This document shows, in pieces, positions 15,871 to 24,156 of a stretch of DNA of 64,000 nt (positions are counted from its first letter, which is position 1; each line of letters opens with the position of its first letter). Both the position numbers and the translations under genes were made by a program. Source of the DNA: an uncultured Oscillospiraceae bacterium (GTDB lineage: Bacteria; Bacillota; Clostridia; Oscillospirales; Oscillospiraceae); assembly GCA_934613505.1 (NCBI GenBank), contig CAKTTB010000011.1:8389-72388 (forward strand). The letters are read 5' to 3'. Under the pieces are notes generated by a model. The model did no database searches and was not told the origin of the DNA. It worked only from the letters and a program-made list of their open reading frames with translations.

Positions 15871-18360
15871 TTAGGGATTCAACAGACTGTTGATGACCCG
15901 GTCGATGACGCTGTCGGCGCTGTCGCCGTCCGTGTCGTCCTCTTCCTCCGGGTCTGGCTCCGGCTCGGGGATATCGTCCTCGCTGTGGACGTAGCATTCG
16001 ACGTTGATAGAATCGACGTCCGGCGAGACGGCGGCATAATAGCCGGCCGGCAGATCGTCCGAGAGGATGGCGTACGCCTGATCCATGACGACGACGCCGT
16101 TTTTCGGGAAGGCGCGCGTCACGTCGAGCAGCGCAGCCTTATGCGTGGAGTTGCCGGGGACCTGCGCGCAGTATTCGTTGGCCACATGGCCGGACGCGTC
16201 GCAGATATCGACCAGCTTGTGCACGCTGCACTGCTCCGTCGGCACGTCGTGGGCGCTGAGCGTCACGCGCATGGTGCGGTCGCCACGCGGGTCGAGCGCG
16301 CAGGCGTCGGACGGAAGAAGGCCGCTGTCGCGGCAGACCGTGACCTCAACGAGGTTCGACGGCTGCCGGAACGCCTTGTTCTTGAGGTTTTCATGCACGA
16401 GGCTCATGACCTTCTGCCACATGACGATGGCGGGGTTCGTGTCGGAGTCGGTCAGTACGATCTCCTCCGGGTCGTTATAGCCGCACCAGACCACGCCGGT
16501 ATAATACGGTGTATAGCCGGCGAACCAGCGGTCAAAGTCGCGCGAGGTCGTGCCGGTCTTGCCGGCGACGGCCATATTATCCAGCTGCGCAGCCACGCCG
16601 GTGCCGGACTGGACGGTCTCGGTCAGCATGTCAGTGATATACCACGCGGTCATGTCCTTCATGGCGACGTGGGATTCCTGCGTATTGTCCAGAATGATCT
16701 GGCCGCTGGCGTCCTTGACGACGGTATACGTCCGCGCTTCGCGGTATACGCCCTCGTTGGCGAAGGCGGCATAGGCCGCGGTCATGGCGCGCACCGTCAC
16801 GCCCTTCGTCAGACTGCCGAGGGCGAGCGCCCAGAGGTTCACGTCGGACAGTTCCTCGCCGGTGTTGGTCGTATAGGACGAGACGAGCGTGGAAAGGCCC
16901 ATTTTGTCCTTGGCGAAGGAATAGCTGTATTCCGGCGTCATCTGCGCCACGAGCTTGACGGGGATCGTATTGAGCGATTCCGCGACGGCCTCCTTGACGG
17001 AGACAAGACCGCGGTAGGTCGAATCGAGGTTCTTGGGCCACGTTGCCGTGTCGGTGAAGGAGTACGGCGTGTCGTCCAGCACAGTTGCCGGGGTGATAAG
17101 GCCCAGCTCGATGGCGGGCGCGTAGACCGCAACGGGCTTGATCGTGGAGCCGGGCGAGAGCAGGCTCTGCGTGGCGCAGTTCCAGACGAGGCTGCCCTGC
17201 TTCTTGCCCACACCGCCGGCCAGCGCGACGACGTCGCCCGTCGTATTGTCGACGATAACGATGCCGGACTGCAGCTGCTGGGAGCTGGCCGTGGCGGGAA
17301 GGCTCTTGAGGTCCTCATAGACCTTGTCGACGGCGGCCTGCACGTCGGGATTGATGGTGGAATAGATCTGATAGCCGCCGGTCATGACCATCTTGTAGAC
17401 GATGTCGTATTCATAGCCGGTCTTGTCGCAGAGGTCGCTGACCACGTCGCGGATGACCTGATCCTCGAACCAGGAATAATAATCGTCGCTCGTGTCGGCA
17501 TTTTCGCGGCTGTTGTTGGTGAACACCAGCTCCTCGGCCACGGCTTCGTCATACTGCTCCTGATTGATATAGCCCTGCTTGAGCATCTGGTCCAGGATGA
17601 CCTCCTGCCGCTCCTTGTTTTTGCTGGTATTCTCGGCGCTGATATAGGGGTCGTACCGGGACGGGTTGTTCGTGATGCCGATGAGCGACGCGCACTCGGC
17701 CAGGCTCAAATCCTTGACGTCCTTGCCGAAATAGACGCGCGAGGCCGACTGCACACCCTTGCAGTTTTCACCGAGCGGAATGATGTTGAGGTACCACTCC
17801 ATGATGTCCTTCTTGGTGTGCGTCTTTTCAAATTCCAGCGCGCGGTAGATCTCGACCAGCTTGCGGCGGACGGTGACCTCCTTTTCGCCGGTCAGGTTCT
17901 TGATGAGCTGCTGTGTGATGGTGGAGCCGCCGGCTTCGCTCTTGCCGAGGAACATCTTGAAGCAGGCGCGCAGCGTCGTGACCCAGTCGACGCCCTGATG
18001 CTTTTCAAAGCGCTTATCCTCGATGGCGATGCAGGCGTGGATGAGGTTCTTGGGAATGTCGTCATACTCGACCCACGTGCTGTTGGAGCCGCCGTAGAGC
18101 GTCTGCAGGACCTCGTATTTGCCGGTCGTGGGATTCTCATAATAAATGACCGACGTCTGGTCGAGCGAGAAGCTGTCCGCCGCCCATTCGGCCTGCTGGG
18201 ACAGATCGTTCTTCACATAGACCGCAAACAGGCAGGAAAAGATCAGAAACGCCAGAAACGCCGTGAGAAGCACGGTGCCGACCACCTTGCCGATGGTACA
18301 CAGCACCCGTCTGGCCCCGCCGGTTTTTTTTGCAGCTTCGTTTCGTTCTTGTTTCGCCAT
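15871..18360 (-). CDS. Class A penicillin-binding protein (PBP1A-like)
   Basis: A bifunctional peptidoglycan synthase of 829 residues, anchored by one membrane helix (about 25-48). The glycosyltransferase (GT51) domain shows the catalytic Glu in IEDKRFEKH (113-121), GGSTITQQ (144-151) and YLNIIPLGEN. The transpeptidase domain has the Ser-x-x-Lys motif in SPGSTIKP (about 405), a Ser-Leu-Asn motif in AVAESLNTIP and KTGTT (about 600). The C-terminus ends in a long acidic tail (EPEPDPEEEDDTDGDS) likely exposed outside the membrane. It is the first gene of the minus-strand cluster running to DUF5711. Confidence 0.95.
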   Translation of the reverse strand: MAKQERNEAAKKTGGARRVLCTIGKVVGTVLLTAFLAFLIFSCLFAVYVKNDLSQQAEWAADSFSLDQTSVIYYENPTTGKYEVLQTLYGGSNSTWVEYDDIPKNLIHACIAIEDKRFEKHQGVDWVTTLRACFKMFLGKSEAGGSTITQQLIKNLTGEKEVTVRRKLVEIYRALEFEKTHTKKDIMEWYLNIIPLGENCKGVQSASRVYFGKDVKDLSLAECASLIGITNNPSRYDPYISAENTSKNKERQEVILDQMLKQGYINQEQYDEAVAEELVFTNNSRENADTSDDYYSWFEDQVIRDVVSDLCDKTGYEYDIVYKMVMTGGYQIYSTINPDVQAAVDKVYEDLKSLPATASSQQLQSGIVIVDNTTGDVVALAGGVGKKQGSLVWNCATQSLLSPGSTIKPVAVYAPAIELGLITPATVLDDTPYSFTDTATWPKNLDSTYRGLVSVKEAVAESLNTIPVKLVAQMTPEYSYSFAKDKMGLSTLVSSYTTNTGEELSDVNLWALALGSLTKGVTVRAMTAAYAAFANEGVYREARTYTVVKDASGQIILDNTQESHVAMKDMTAWYITDMLTETVQSGTGVAAQLDNMAVAGKTGTTSRDFDRWFAGYTPYYTGVVWCGYNDPEEIVLTDSDTNPAIVMWQKVMSLVHENLKNKAFRQPSNLVEVTVCRDSGLLPSDACALDPRGDRTMRVTLSAHDVPTEQCSVHKLVDICDASGHVANEYCAQVPGNSTHKAALLDVTRAFPKNGVVVMDQAYAILSDDLPAGYYAAVSPDVDSINVECYVHSEDDIPEPEPDPEEEDDTDGDSADSVIDRVINSLLNP

Positions 18361-18617
18361 ATGGACCCTCCATACATTATGACTGTTGCAGGTAAACGGC
18401 GCATTGCGCCATCATATATCGTTCTATCTGAATGATTATAACACATCTGTCAATTATTTTGAAAACAAATTTTGAATCCCATGCAGTCTTTTTCGTGTTT
18501 TGCGCATTCTTTCCGATTTTCTGCGGTTTACGCCGGAAAACAGGCGGAGCCGGGGCATTTTCCGGACAAATTGACGTGCCCGCGCGGCGCGGGCGGAATC
18601 GGGTCAGCAATTTCCTC

Positions 18618-18646
18618 TTGATTTTACCGGCCATACAGGGTAAAAT
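18618..18646 (+). promoter_or_regulatory. Promoter of the DUF1292 gene
   Basis: TTGATT (18618-18623), 17 bp, TAAAAT (18641-18646). Confidence 0.65.
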
Positions 18647-18679
18647 AGAGCCATCAAACAAGTGATACGGAGGAACCCC

Positions 18680-18973
18680 ATGGAGCAGCAATACGGCGAC
18701 GATTTCATCAGCATCACCGACGAAGACGGCAAGGAGTACGAGCTTGAGGTCCTGGCCGAGCTGGAGCATAACGGCTGCCGGTATCTGGCGCTGGTCCCCG
18801 CCGGAAGCGGCGAAGACGATGAGAATGAAGACCTTGAGGTCAGCATTCTGAAATCCGTGGAGGAAAACGGCGAGGAATATCTCGAGGCCATCGAGGATGA
18901 CGCCGAGCTGGAAGAGGTCTATCAGGCGCTGATGGATCTGATCTACGAGGACGAAGAGGAGCCGGAGGCGTAA
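18680..18973 (+). CDS. DUF1292-family protein (YrzB-like)
   Basis: A 97-residue, very acidic cytoplasmic protein. The N-terminal strand pattern (DDFISITDEDGKEYELEVLA) followed by CRYLALVPAG and an acidic helical end is the DUF1292 layout. The start has CGGAGG upstream. In many Firmicutes this gene lies beside ruvX; here ruvX is 4 kb away on the other strand, so the usual cluster has been split. The function is unknown. Confidence 0.85.
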   Translation: MEQQYGDDFISITDEDGKEYELEVLAELEHNGCRYLALVPAGSGEDDENEDLEVSILKSVEENGEEYLEAIEDDAELEEVYQALMDLIYEDEEEPEA

Positions 18974-18975
18974 AG

Positions 18976-19175
18976 CCCGGGCTGTTATATCGTGTCTGCG
19001 TGTCCCTGCGGGGTGCGTGACGGGTCCACTTAAACCCACATTTTAATTACGGGACGCTGTATACGTTTGCTGTCGATTGCAGGCCTCCCGCCCACGGCTC
19101 TGACCGGTGGTGGACGTTGGAAGCAGAGAAGCAGCAAAGAGGCGACCCACCTGCCCTTTCGTGCAGGTTATAATT
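18976..19175 (+). ncRNA. Structured non-coding RNA, possibly 6S RNA
   Basis: The gap between DUF1292 and the foldase gene holds no ORF but a sequence with nested pairings: TTTGCTG near 19058 with CAGCAAA near 19132, GTCCAC near 19024 with GTGGAC near 19110, and an ACCTGC / GCAGGT hairpin near 19150-19168. Its size (about 200 nt), single-hairpin-like fold with internal bulges, and place next to a yrzB homologue would suit 6S RNA, the regulator of sigma-A RNA polymerase. I cannot run a covariance model. SRP RNA was considered, but the expected GGAAGGAAGCAGCC-like loop is not there. The ends are approximate. Confidence 0.5.
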
Positions 19176-19219
19176 GGATTCGCACGGCTTTCGCGGGGAT
19201 ACCTAATATAATATGCTGC

Positions 19220-19248
19220 GGCGCTCTTCTGTCGAAGAGCGCCGTTTT
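19220..19248 (+). terminator. Terminator after the structured RNA
   Basis: GGCGCTCTT / AAGAGCGCC hairpin followed by GTTTT. Confidence 0.75.
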
Positions 19249-19271
19249 GCACATCCTGAAAAAAATTCTTC

Positions 19272-19300
19272 TTGCATATGGCGGCTGTTTTCGGTATAAT
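19272..19300 (+). promoter_or_regulatory. Promoter of the foldase gene
   Basis: TTGCAT (19272-19277), 17 bp, TATAAT (19295-19300). Confidence 0.75.
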
Positions 19301-19379
19301 ACGCATTGAATTGCCTGACAGGGCGGCTTTTGCGCGCCCGCAGGACAAAAACCCAGACTTATGAGAGGAATGATCCCAA

Positions 19380-20909
19380 ATGAGCGCATCCCGCGAAAAG
19401 AACAAGCGCAAGGAACAGACAGCCTCCCCGGAGACTGCCAAGGAAACGAAGAAAGGCATGAGCAAGGGCCTTAAGACGACTTTGATCGCCGTATGCGCTG
19501 TTCTGATCGTCTGCATCGTCGTTTTCTTCTATATGCTGACCAGCGGCTTCTTTGCCGGCCACACCACCGCCGCCACCGTCGGCTCGCACAACCTCAGCCC
19601 GGCCATGGTCAACTACTTCTACAAGAGCGCCTACACCAGCCTGCAGAATACCTACGGCACCTATATGGACTACATCATCGACTCCGATACGCCGCTCGAC
19701 GAGCAGTATTATGACGAGTCCGCCGGTACGACCTGGGCCGACATGCTGACCGAGCAGGGCATGACCACGGCTGCCGAGGCCTACGCCCTCTATGACGAGG
19801 CCATGGCCAGCGGCTACACGCTCTCCGAGACCGATCAGACCACCATCGACACGCAGGTCTCCACGCTCGGTCTGTACGCCGCCACCTACGGTACCACCAC
19901 CGACGCCTATATCGCCGCTGTCTACGGCACGGGCTGCAATGAGAAGAACTTCCGCGAGTATCTGAAGGTCGTCACCGTTGCCGAGAGCTACGCACAGCAG
20001 GTCCGCAGCAGCTTCACCTACAGCGATGCGGATATCGCCGACGAGTATGCCGCCAACCCCAACAGCTATGACAGCGTCACTTACCGCCAGTTCCTCGTCT
20101 CCGACCCCATGTTCCAGACCTCGTCTGAGGACGTTGAGGCAGGCGCGGCTGAGCTGACCGAGGACGAGCTGACCGCGAAGAAGGAAGAGATGGCCTCCAG
20201 GATGGCCGAGGACGCCAAGGGCGACGAGCAGGCCTTCATCGACGCGGCCTATGACAACGCCAAGGAATCCGACAAGGACACCTATGCAGAGGACCGCGCC
20301 ACGCTGCGCGAGGGTGCGTTCTACACCTCCGTTGACAGCTCCATCGCCGACTGGCTGTTCGACAGCGCCCGCACCGAGGGCGACACGACCTATATCGTCT
20401 CCGACAGCGGCGTGTACTATGTCCTGTACTACATCTCCCGCAGCACGAACGAATATCAGCTGCCGAACGTGCGCCACATCCTGATCTCCGTCAGCGACAC
20501 CACGGACGAGGCCGCGATGGAAGAAGCCCGCACCAAGGCCGAGAGCATCCTGACCGAGTACGAGGCCGGTGAGCACACCGCAGACGCGTTCGGAGCGCTG
20601 GCCAAGGAATACACCGACGACTCCAACGGCGACGAAGGCGGTCTGTACACCAACATCACCCCGGGCCAGATGGTCACCGAGTTCAACGACTGGTGCTTTG
20701 ACGAGAGCCGTCAGCCCGGCGACACCGGCATCGTTGAGACGAGCTACGGCGTCCACGTCATGTACTTCGACAGCTTCGGCTCCCTGTACCGCGACGTGCT
20801 GGTCGAAAACGCCCTGCGCAGCGCCGATTATACGGCATGGCACGACGAAGTCACCAGTGACAGCAGCTACACGCTCATTCCCTTCGGCATGAAGTACACC
20901 ACGAAATAA
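19380..20909 (+). CDS. Membrane-anchored parvulin-type peptidyl-prolyl isomerase (PrsA/SurA-like)
   Basis: An extracytoplasmic foldase of 509 residues with a charged cytoplasmic N-terminus, one membrane anchor (about 34-56: TTLIAVCAVLIVCIVVFFYML), a helical SurA-like region and a parvulin domain from about residue 365 (NVRHILISVSDTTDEAAMEE through GGLYTNITPGQMV and DTGIVETSYGVHVMYF). The lipobox of classical PrsA is absent, so it is held by the helix and not a lipid. It likely assists folding of secreted proteins. It has its own promoter and a hairpin terminator at 20919-20945. The acidic composition differs from cytosolic neighbours but fits an exported protein. Confidence 0.88.
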   Translation: MSASREKNKRKEQTASPETAKETKKGMSKGLKTTLIAVCAVLIVCIVVFFYMLTSGFFAGHTTAATVGSHNLSPAMVNYFYKSAYTSLQNTYGTYMDYIIDSDTPLDEQYYDESAGTTWADMLTEQGMTTAAEAYALYDEAMASGYTLSETDQTTIDTQVSTLGLYAATYGTTTDAYIAAVYGTGCNEKNFREYLKVVTVAESYAQQVRSSFTYSDADIADEYAANPNSYDSVTYRQFLVSDPMFQTSSEDVEAGAAELTEDELTAKKEEMASRMAEDAKGDEQAFIDAAYDNAKESDKDTYAEDRATLREGAFYTSVDSSIADWLFDSARTEGDTTYIVSDSGVYYVLYYISRSTNEYQLPNVRHILISVSDTTDEAAMEEARTKAESILTEYEAGEHTADAFGALAKEYTDDSNGDEGGLYTNITPGQMVTEFNDWCFDESRQPGDTGIVETSYGVHVMYFDSFGSLYRDVLVENALRSADYTAWHDEVTSDSSYTLIPFGMKYTTK

Positions 20910-20918
20910 AAAAATTGA

Positions 20919-20945
20919 ACCGGCTGCCCATATGGACAGCCGGTT
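20919..20945 (+). terminator. Terminator-like hairpin of the foldase gene
   Basis: ACCGGCTGCC / GACAGCCGGT with a short T-run. The 165-bp repeat begins exactly at its 3' end. Confidence 0.65.
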
Positions 20946-21108
20946 TCAGCGTGTCGAAAAAGTATTTTCGCCCCGCTGAGACAGGTTTTCGAACTTTTTC
21001 AAAGTTCGAAAACCTGGTTGATTGAACGCGAAGGGGGCTCTTTGCCCCCTTCACCCTTCCCCTGCTGCTCTGTCTCCCAACTCCTTTTCGTGGTTTTTGA
21101 CAGTCTCG
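20945..21108. repeat. 165-bp double-hairpin repeat, copy 1
   Basis: Nearly identical to 38407-38571. It contains a perfect 16-bp stem (CAGGTTTTCGAACTTT / AAAGTTCGAAAACCTG, loop TTC) and a second hairpin (GAAGGGGGC / GCCCCCTTC). In the other copy the stem reads CAGTTTTTCG / CGAAAAACTG, so both arms changed together. No ORF is convincing. Both copies begin at a gene's terminator. Confidence 0.8.
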
Positions 21109-21165
21109 CCGGTTTTTCAGTTTGTCAAAAGTCCGATTTTTGCAATGCGGTACGAAAAATATACC

Positions 21166-21337
21166 GTCCGTGTAGAGGCCGATGCCGGACACAGCCGTTC
21201 GCGACGAAGGAGCGTTACGGATGTGGGTCTGCCGCTTGCCGGTACACATCGGCCCGCTGTAGTGGTTACGAATTTGCCGTAAACCTCCGTAAAATCGGTC
21301 TGTACTGCCGGGACGATGTGGGCATCGTCCCCTACAT
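21166..21337. repeat. Degenerate GTAGGGGC-family repeat
   Basis: The right part (from ACATCGGCCCG at about 21245 to CATCGTCCCCTAC at about 21336) aligns to the reverse complement of the 108-bp element at 55851-55958; the left part holds a degraded GTAGAGGCCGATGCC end. The rest of the gap between the foldase and TauE genes shows no gene. Confidence 0.55.
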
Positions 21338-21463
21338 TCAAATCAGTATGTTTTCAGTAAAGATTGGACAATACGTTTCTTGACAGCCCAACACATATTT
21401 TTTCTTTGTGTATAAAAATCCCCTTCTCATGGCAAGCTAGGCCGTGGGAAGGGGTGTTTTTTT

Positions 21464-21835
21464 ATGCGGGAGACCGGGAAGCCGCGGGTCGTCTTTTGTC
21501 TGCTGGCCGGGGCCTTGGCGGGGATTATCAACGGATTTTTTGGAGCCGGAGGCGGGATGGTGCTCGTGCCGCTCCTGATCCGCCTGTGCAGGCTGGAGGA
21601 CAAGGCGGCGTTCTCCTCGGCCATCGCGGTGATATTGCCGCTGTGCGCCGTCTCCATCGCGGTATACGCAATACATGACAGTCTGCCGCTGCGCGATGCC
21701 CTGCCCTATCTCATCGGCGGCGCGGGCGGCGGCGTGCTGGCTGGGCTTTTGTTCCGGAAGGTGCCGGCGCGGCTGCTGCATCTGATCCTTGGCGGCGTGA
21801 TCCTGGCGGGCGGCGTCCGCCTGCTCGTATGCTGA
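21464..21835 (+). CDS. TauE/SafE-family half-transporter, N-terminal half
   Basis: A 123-residue membrane protein with about four helices. It carries the TauE/SafE N-terminal repeat signature GIINGFFGAGGGMVLVPLL (about 20-38). Members of this family export sulfite, sulfonates or related anions and normally have two such repeats in one chain of about 250 residues. Here the second repeat is a separate gene that starts inside the stop region of this one (ATGCTGA), so the two are probably made together and pair in the membrane. A T-rich palindrome just before the gene (21418-21462) may be an unrelated terminator. Confidence 0.8.
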   Translation: MRETGKPRVVFCLLAGALAGIINGFFGAGGGMVLVPLLIRLCRLEDKAAFSSAIAVILPLCAVSIAVYAIHDSLPLRDALPYLIGGAGGGVLAGLLFRKVPARLLHLILGGVILAGGVRLLVC

Positions 21836-22206
21836 GGGCGCTGGGCGCCGCGGCCGCAGGGCTCGTCTGCGGCGTTCTGTCCGGGTTCGGGATCGGCGGC
21901 GGGAGCCTTCTGATGGTCTGGATGACGGCAGTCCTGAGCATGGAACAAAAAACAGCGCAGGGCGTGAATCTTCTGTACTTTCTGCCCTGCGCCGTATGCG
22001 CGCTGATCTTTCATATCAAAAACCGCCAGATCGTCTGGCGTGCCGTATGGCCCGCGGCGCTGGCCGGAGCCGTGTGTGCGGCGGGCGGCGCGCTGCTGGC
22101 GCAGCGGGTGGACGCGGGGCTGCTGCGGAAGCTGTTCGGCGGGTTTCTCATCCTTGTCGGACTGTCGGAGGTCTTCTGGAAAGGGCGGAAACAGGCCGGT
22201 TCTTAG
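21829..22206 (+). CDS. TauE/SafE-family half-transporter, C-terminal half
   Basis: A 125-residue membrane protein with the second repeat signature GLVCGVLSGFGIGGGSLLMVW (about 11-31), four helices and a basic end (FWKGRKQAGS). It overlaps the first half by seven bases. Its TAG stop consists of the target TA and the first G of the inserted 160-bp element; without the element the sequence would also read TAG, so the protein is unchanged. A split between two halves is unusual compared with single-chain TauE but keeps both GxGGG loops. Confidence 0.8.
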   Translation: MLRALGAAAAGLVCGVLSGFGIGGGSLLMVWMTAVLSMEQKTAQGVNLLYFLPCAVCALIFHIKNRQIVWRAVWPAALAGAVCAAGGALLAQRVDAGLLRKLFGGFLILVGLSEVFWKGRKQAGS

Positions 22207-22365
22207 GGTGTATCTGAAAACTCCCAACGCACCCGGACAGCGGGCCTTTTTGCGGTGCGCCGCGTCATTTTTCCTTGAAATACGTCAGTATTCCTGCGAA
22301 AAAATGTCTTGCGCAACGCAAAAATCCCTCGCTGCCGGTCACATCATGCGTTTTCAGATACACCC
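22206..22365. mobile_element. 160-bp MITE-like element, copy 2
   Basis: Identical over 160 bp to the reverse complement of 7787-7946, with TA on each side (22204-22205 and 22366-22367) and 16-bp perfect inverted ends. It sits between two convergent genes, and its outer G bases complete the stop codons of both. It encodes no protein. Confidence 0.88.
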
Positions 22366-23027
22366 TAGTCAACCATCCCGTAGGCCTGCTCGAAGAGCCG
22401 ATAGTACGGCAGAAGGAAGCGGAAGCCATCCTTGACCCAGTCCGTCAGCTCGCCGGACGCGCTGCGCGCGTCAAAGGCGTGCATGCTCTCGATGGAAAAC
22501 GAACGCAGGTTATAGAGCCTGCCGACCATCTCGCCGGCGTGGCCCTTCGGGCGCGCGTAGGCGGGGCCGGAGAGCGCAAATTCCTGCTGGGCGTCGAGTT
22601 TTTTCAGGAGCAATTCTGCGCACTTCGGGTCATTGTCCAGAAGCCGCCGCAGCTGCACGCCGGAGGCCGCCGGCATCCACCAGCCCGCGCCGCAGCCATA
22701 GCCGTCTGCGCCGACCTGAAACCAGAAGCACGGCGCTTCGCCCCGGTTTTCGATCGCATTCTGGAATGAGAACCAGATATGGTCGTTGAGCGGCCCGCGG
22801 CCGAACAGCCGCCGGGCGTCGCGGTAGATGCGGGAGATATGGAGGTTGAGGTGCAGGTCGGGATACTCCGACTGGAACCAGTCGAACAGCTCCCCTGCCA
22901 GCGCCTTTGTGGGCGTCATGACGGCGTCCTGAAATTCCTGCTTGTGGTCTGCGAACCAGATCCGGTCGTTATTGAACCGGATGCCCCAGAACACGTCGAC
23001 CGTCCGGTCGGAATAGCCTGTAAACAT
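22365..23027 (-). CDS. DUF2461-family protein
   Basis: A 220-residue cytoplasmic protein with the DUF2461 pattern: N-terminal NNDRIWFADHKQEFQDAVMTP, central HISRIYRDARRLFGRGPLNDHIW and FWFQVGADGYGCGAGWWMP, C-terminal LPYYRLFEQAYGM. The biochemical role of the family is unknown. Its stop is the TAG formed by the target TA and the terminal G of the MITE; before insertion it would have been TAA at the same place. It lies six bases after ruvX, so the two are likely one transcript. Confidence 0.85.
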   Translation of the reverse strand: MFTGYSDRTVDVFWGIRFNNDRIWFADHKQEFQDAVMTPTKALAGELFDWFQSEYPDLHLNLHISRIYRDARRLFGRGPLNDHIWFSFQNAIENRGEAPCFWFQVGADGYGCGAGWWMPAASGVQLRRLLDNDPKCAELLLKKLDAQQEFALSGPAYARPKGHAGEMVGRLYNLRSFSIESMHAFDARSASGELTDWVKDGFRFLLPYYRLFEQAYGMVD

Positions 23028-23033
23028 GGGTCA

Positions 23034-23456
23034 TTACTCCTTGTGATTGCGAAGATAGGCAAGATAGCCCTCCAGAATGAGGCTGGCCGCCACGGCGTCG
23101 ACGGTGTTTTTGCGCTTTTTGCCGTGGTAATTGTTCTCGCTCAGGATCTGGTGGGCTTCAATGGTCGTCCGGCGCTCGTCCCAGAGGACGGGCTTCATGC
23201 CGGTCGTCTGTTCCAGAAGGGCCGCAAACTCGCGGTAGAGCGCAGCGCGCGGGCCCTCGGTGCCGTCCATATTGCGCGGGAAGCCCATGACGAGGCGCTC
23301 CGCGCCGGTCTCGGCGATGAGGCGCTTCAGCTCCTCCGCCGTCTTTTCCGGCTTCCACGAGTGGATGACAGCCGTCCGGCCGGTCATCCAGCCGAGACTG
23401 TCGGAGATAGCGACGCCGGTCCGCGCGTCGCCGTAATCGATGGCCATGATTTTCAT
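23034..23456 (-). CDS. ruvX: RuvX/YqgF-family putative Holliday junction resolvase
   Basis: A 140-residue RNase H-fold protein. The catalytic Asp lies in MAIDYGDARTGVAIS near the N-terminus; VMGFPRNMDGTEGPRA and LWDERRTTIEAHQIL are further family motifs, and the last acidic residue is in KNTVDAVAASLILEGYL. The family acts in 16S rRNA 5' maturation and perhaps recombination. I chose the Met at 23456 since MKIMAIDYGD is the typical beginning; a Met six codons earlier is possible. Confidence 0.93.
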   Translation of the reverse strand: MKIMAIDYGDARTGVAISDSLGWMTGRTAVIHSWKPEKTAEELKRLIAETGAERLVMGFPRNMDGTEGPRAALYREFAALLEQTTGMKPVLWDERRTTIEAHQILSENNYHGKKRKNTVDAVAASLILEGYLAYLRNHKE

Positions 23457-23567
23457 AAGACCTGTCCTTTTCATCTTGAATTTTGCGCGAATTTTTTCTA
23501 TACTATATCAGGTTTTTCCCGGTTCTGCAACGCGGGAAAAATTTCTTCCGATTTTATGAAATAGCTG

Positions 23568-23596
23568 TTGACCGGACGGCAGATTTGTGATAATAT
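23568..23596 (+). promoter_or_regulatory. Promoter of the rpmG-secE-nusG operon
   Basis: TTGACC (23568-23573), 17 bp, TAATAT (23591-23596) with a TG extension. The leader to rpmG is about 140 nt and holds no gene. Confidence 0.75.
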
Positions 23597-23739
23597 GACC
23601 CTACCTGTGAAAAAGGGTCTTATTTTTTTGCGCCCATTTTTTCAAGCTGCGGGACGCCATTATGTAGTTTCGGCGTCATCTAAATTTTATGTATAGCCGC
23701 AGTTATGCAGGGAGGCAATGATTTAAGGAGGTGCCGAAC

Positions 23740-23889
23740 ATGCGAGTTAAGATCACGCTCAGATGCAATGAGTGCAAGCAGAGAAACTACAACACCATGA
23801 AGAACAAGAAGAACGACCCCGACCGTATCGAACTGAAGAAGTATTGCAGATTCTGCAAGAAGCAGACCCTGCACAGCGAGACGAAGTAA
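23740..23889 (+). CDS. rpmG: 50S ribosomal protein L33
   Basis: The 49-residue protein begins [19 protein letters not shown] and has two CxxC pairs (CNEC at 9-12 and CRFC at 36-39), so it is the zinc-binding form of L33. AAGGAGG lies ten bases upstream. Together with secE and nusG it is the standard Firmicutes order. It is too short for common gene-length cut-offs but unambiguous. Confidence 0.96.
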   Translation: MRVKITLRCNECKQRNYNTMKNKKNDPDRIELKKYCRFCKKQTLHSETK

Positions 23890-23919
23890 CACATCGGACA
23901 GGCAGAAAGGGTGAACATC

Positions 23920-24153
23920 ATGGCAGAAGCAAAAAAGGAAAACTTCTTTGCCCGCACCGGCAAGCGCATCAGCCGCTGGTTCCGTGAAATGAAGAGCGAG
24001 CTGAAAAAAGTCGTATGGCCGACAAAGAGCCAGATGGTCAACAACACCGTCATCGTTCTGGTGTGCACGCTGATCGTCGGTATTTGCATCTGGGTCTTCG
24101 ATGCTGTTGGCGGCGTCGTCGTTAACGGTCTCATTACCCTGGTCAGAGGCTAA
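23920..24153 (+). CDS. secE: Preprotein translocase subunit SecE
   Basis: A 77-residue single-span SecE. The amphipathic segment and signature RFREMKSELKKVVWP-like sequence (WFREMKSELKKVVWPTKSQ, about 23-41) precede a membrane helix (NNTVIVLVCTLIVGICIWVF). It works in the SecYEG channel. I took the ATG at 23920 with AGAAAGG upstream, rather than the GTG nine bases earlier. nusG begins three bases after its stop. Confidence 0.96.
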   Translation: MAEAKKENFFARTGKRISRWFREMKSELKKVVWPTKSQMVNNTVIVLVCTLIVGICIWVFDAVGGVVVNGLITLVRG

Positions 24154-24156
24154 GGC

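Noticed and set aside
18976..19175. SRP RNA instead of 6S RNA
   Set aside because: TTGGAAGCAGAGAAGCAGCA has some likeness to the SRP loop, but the exact GGAAGGAAGCAGC tetraloop-and-bulge layout is missing.
20945..21108. CRISPR array
   Set aside because: Repeats in this window are dispersed, few and 14-54 kb apart with no regular spacers and no cas genes.
23597..23630. Attenuator hairpin in the rpmG leader (GACCCT ... AGGGTC then T-run)
   Set aside because: Its 5' arm lies between the -10 box and the expected transcription start, so it would not be transcribed whole from that promoter.
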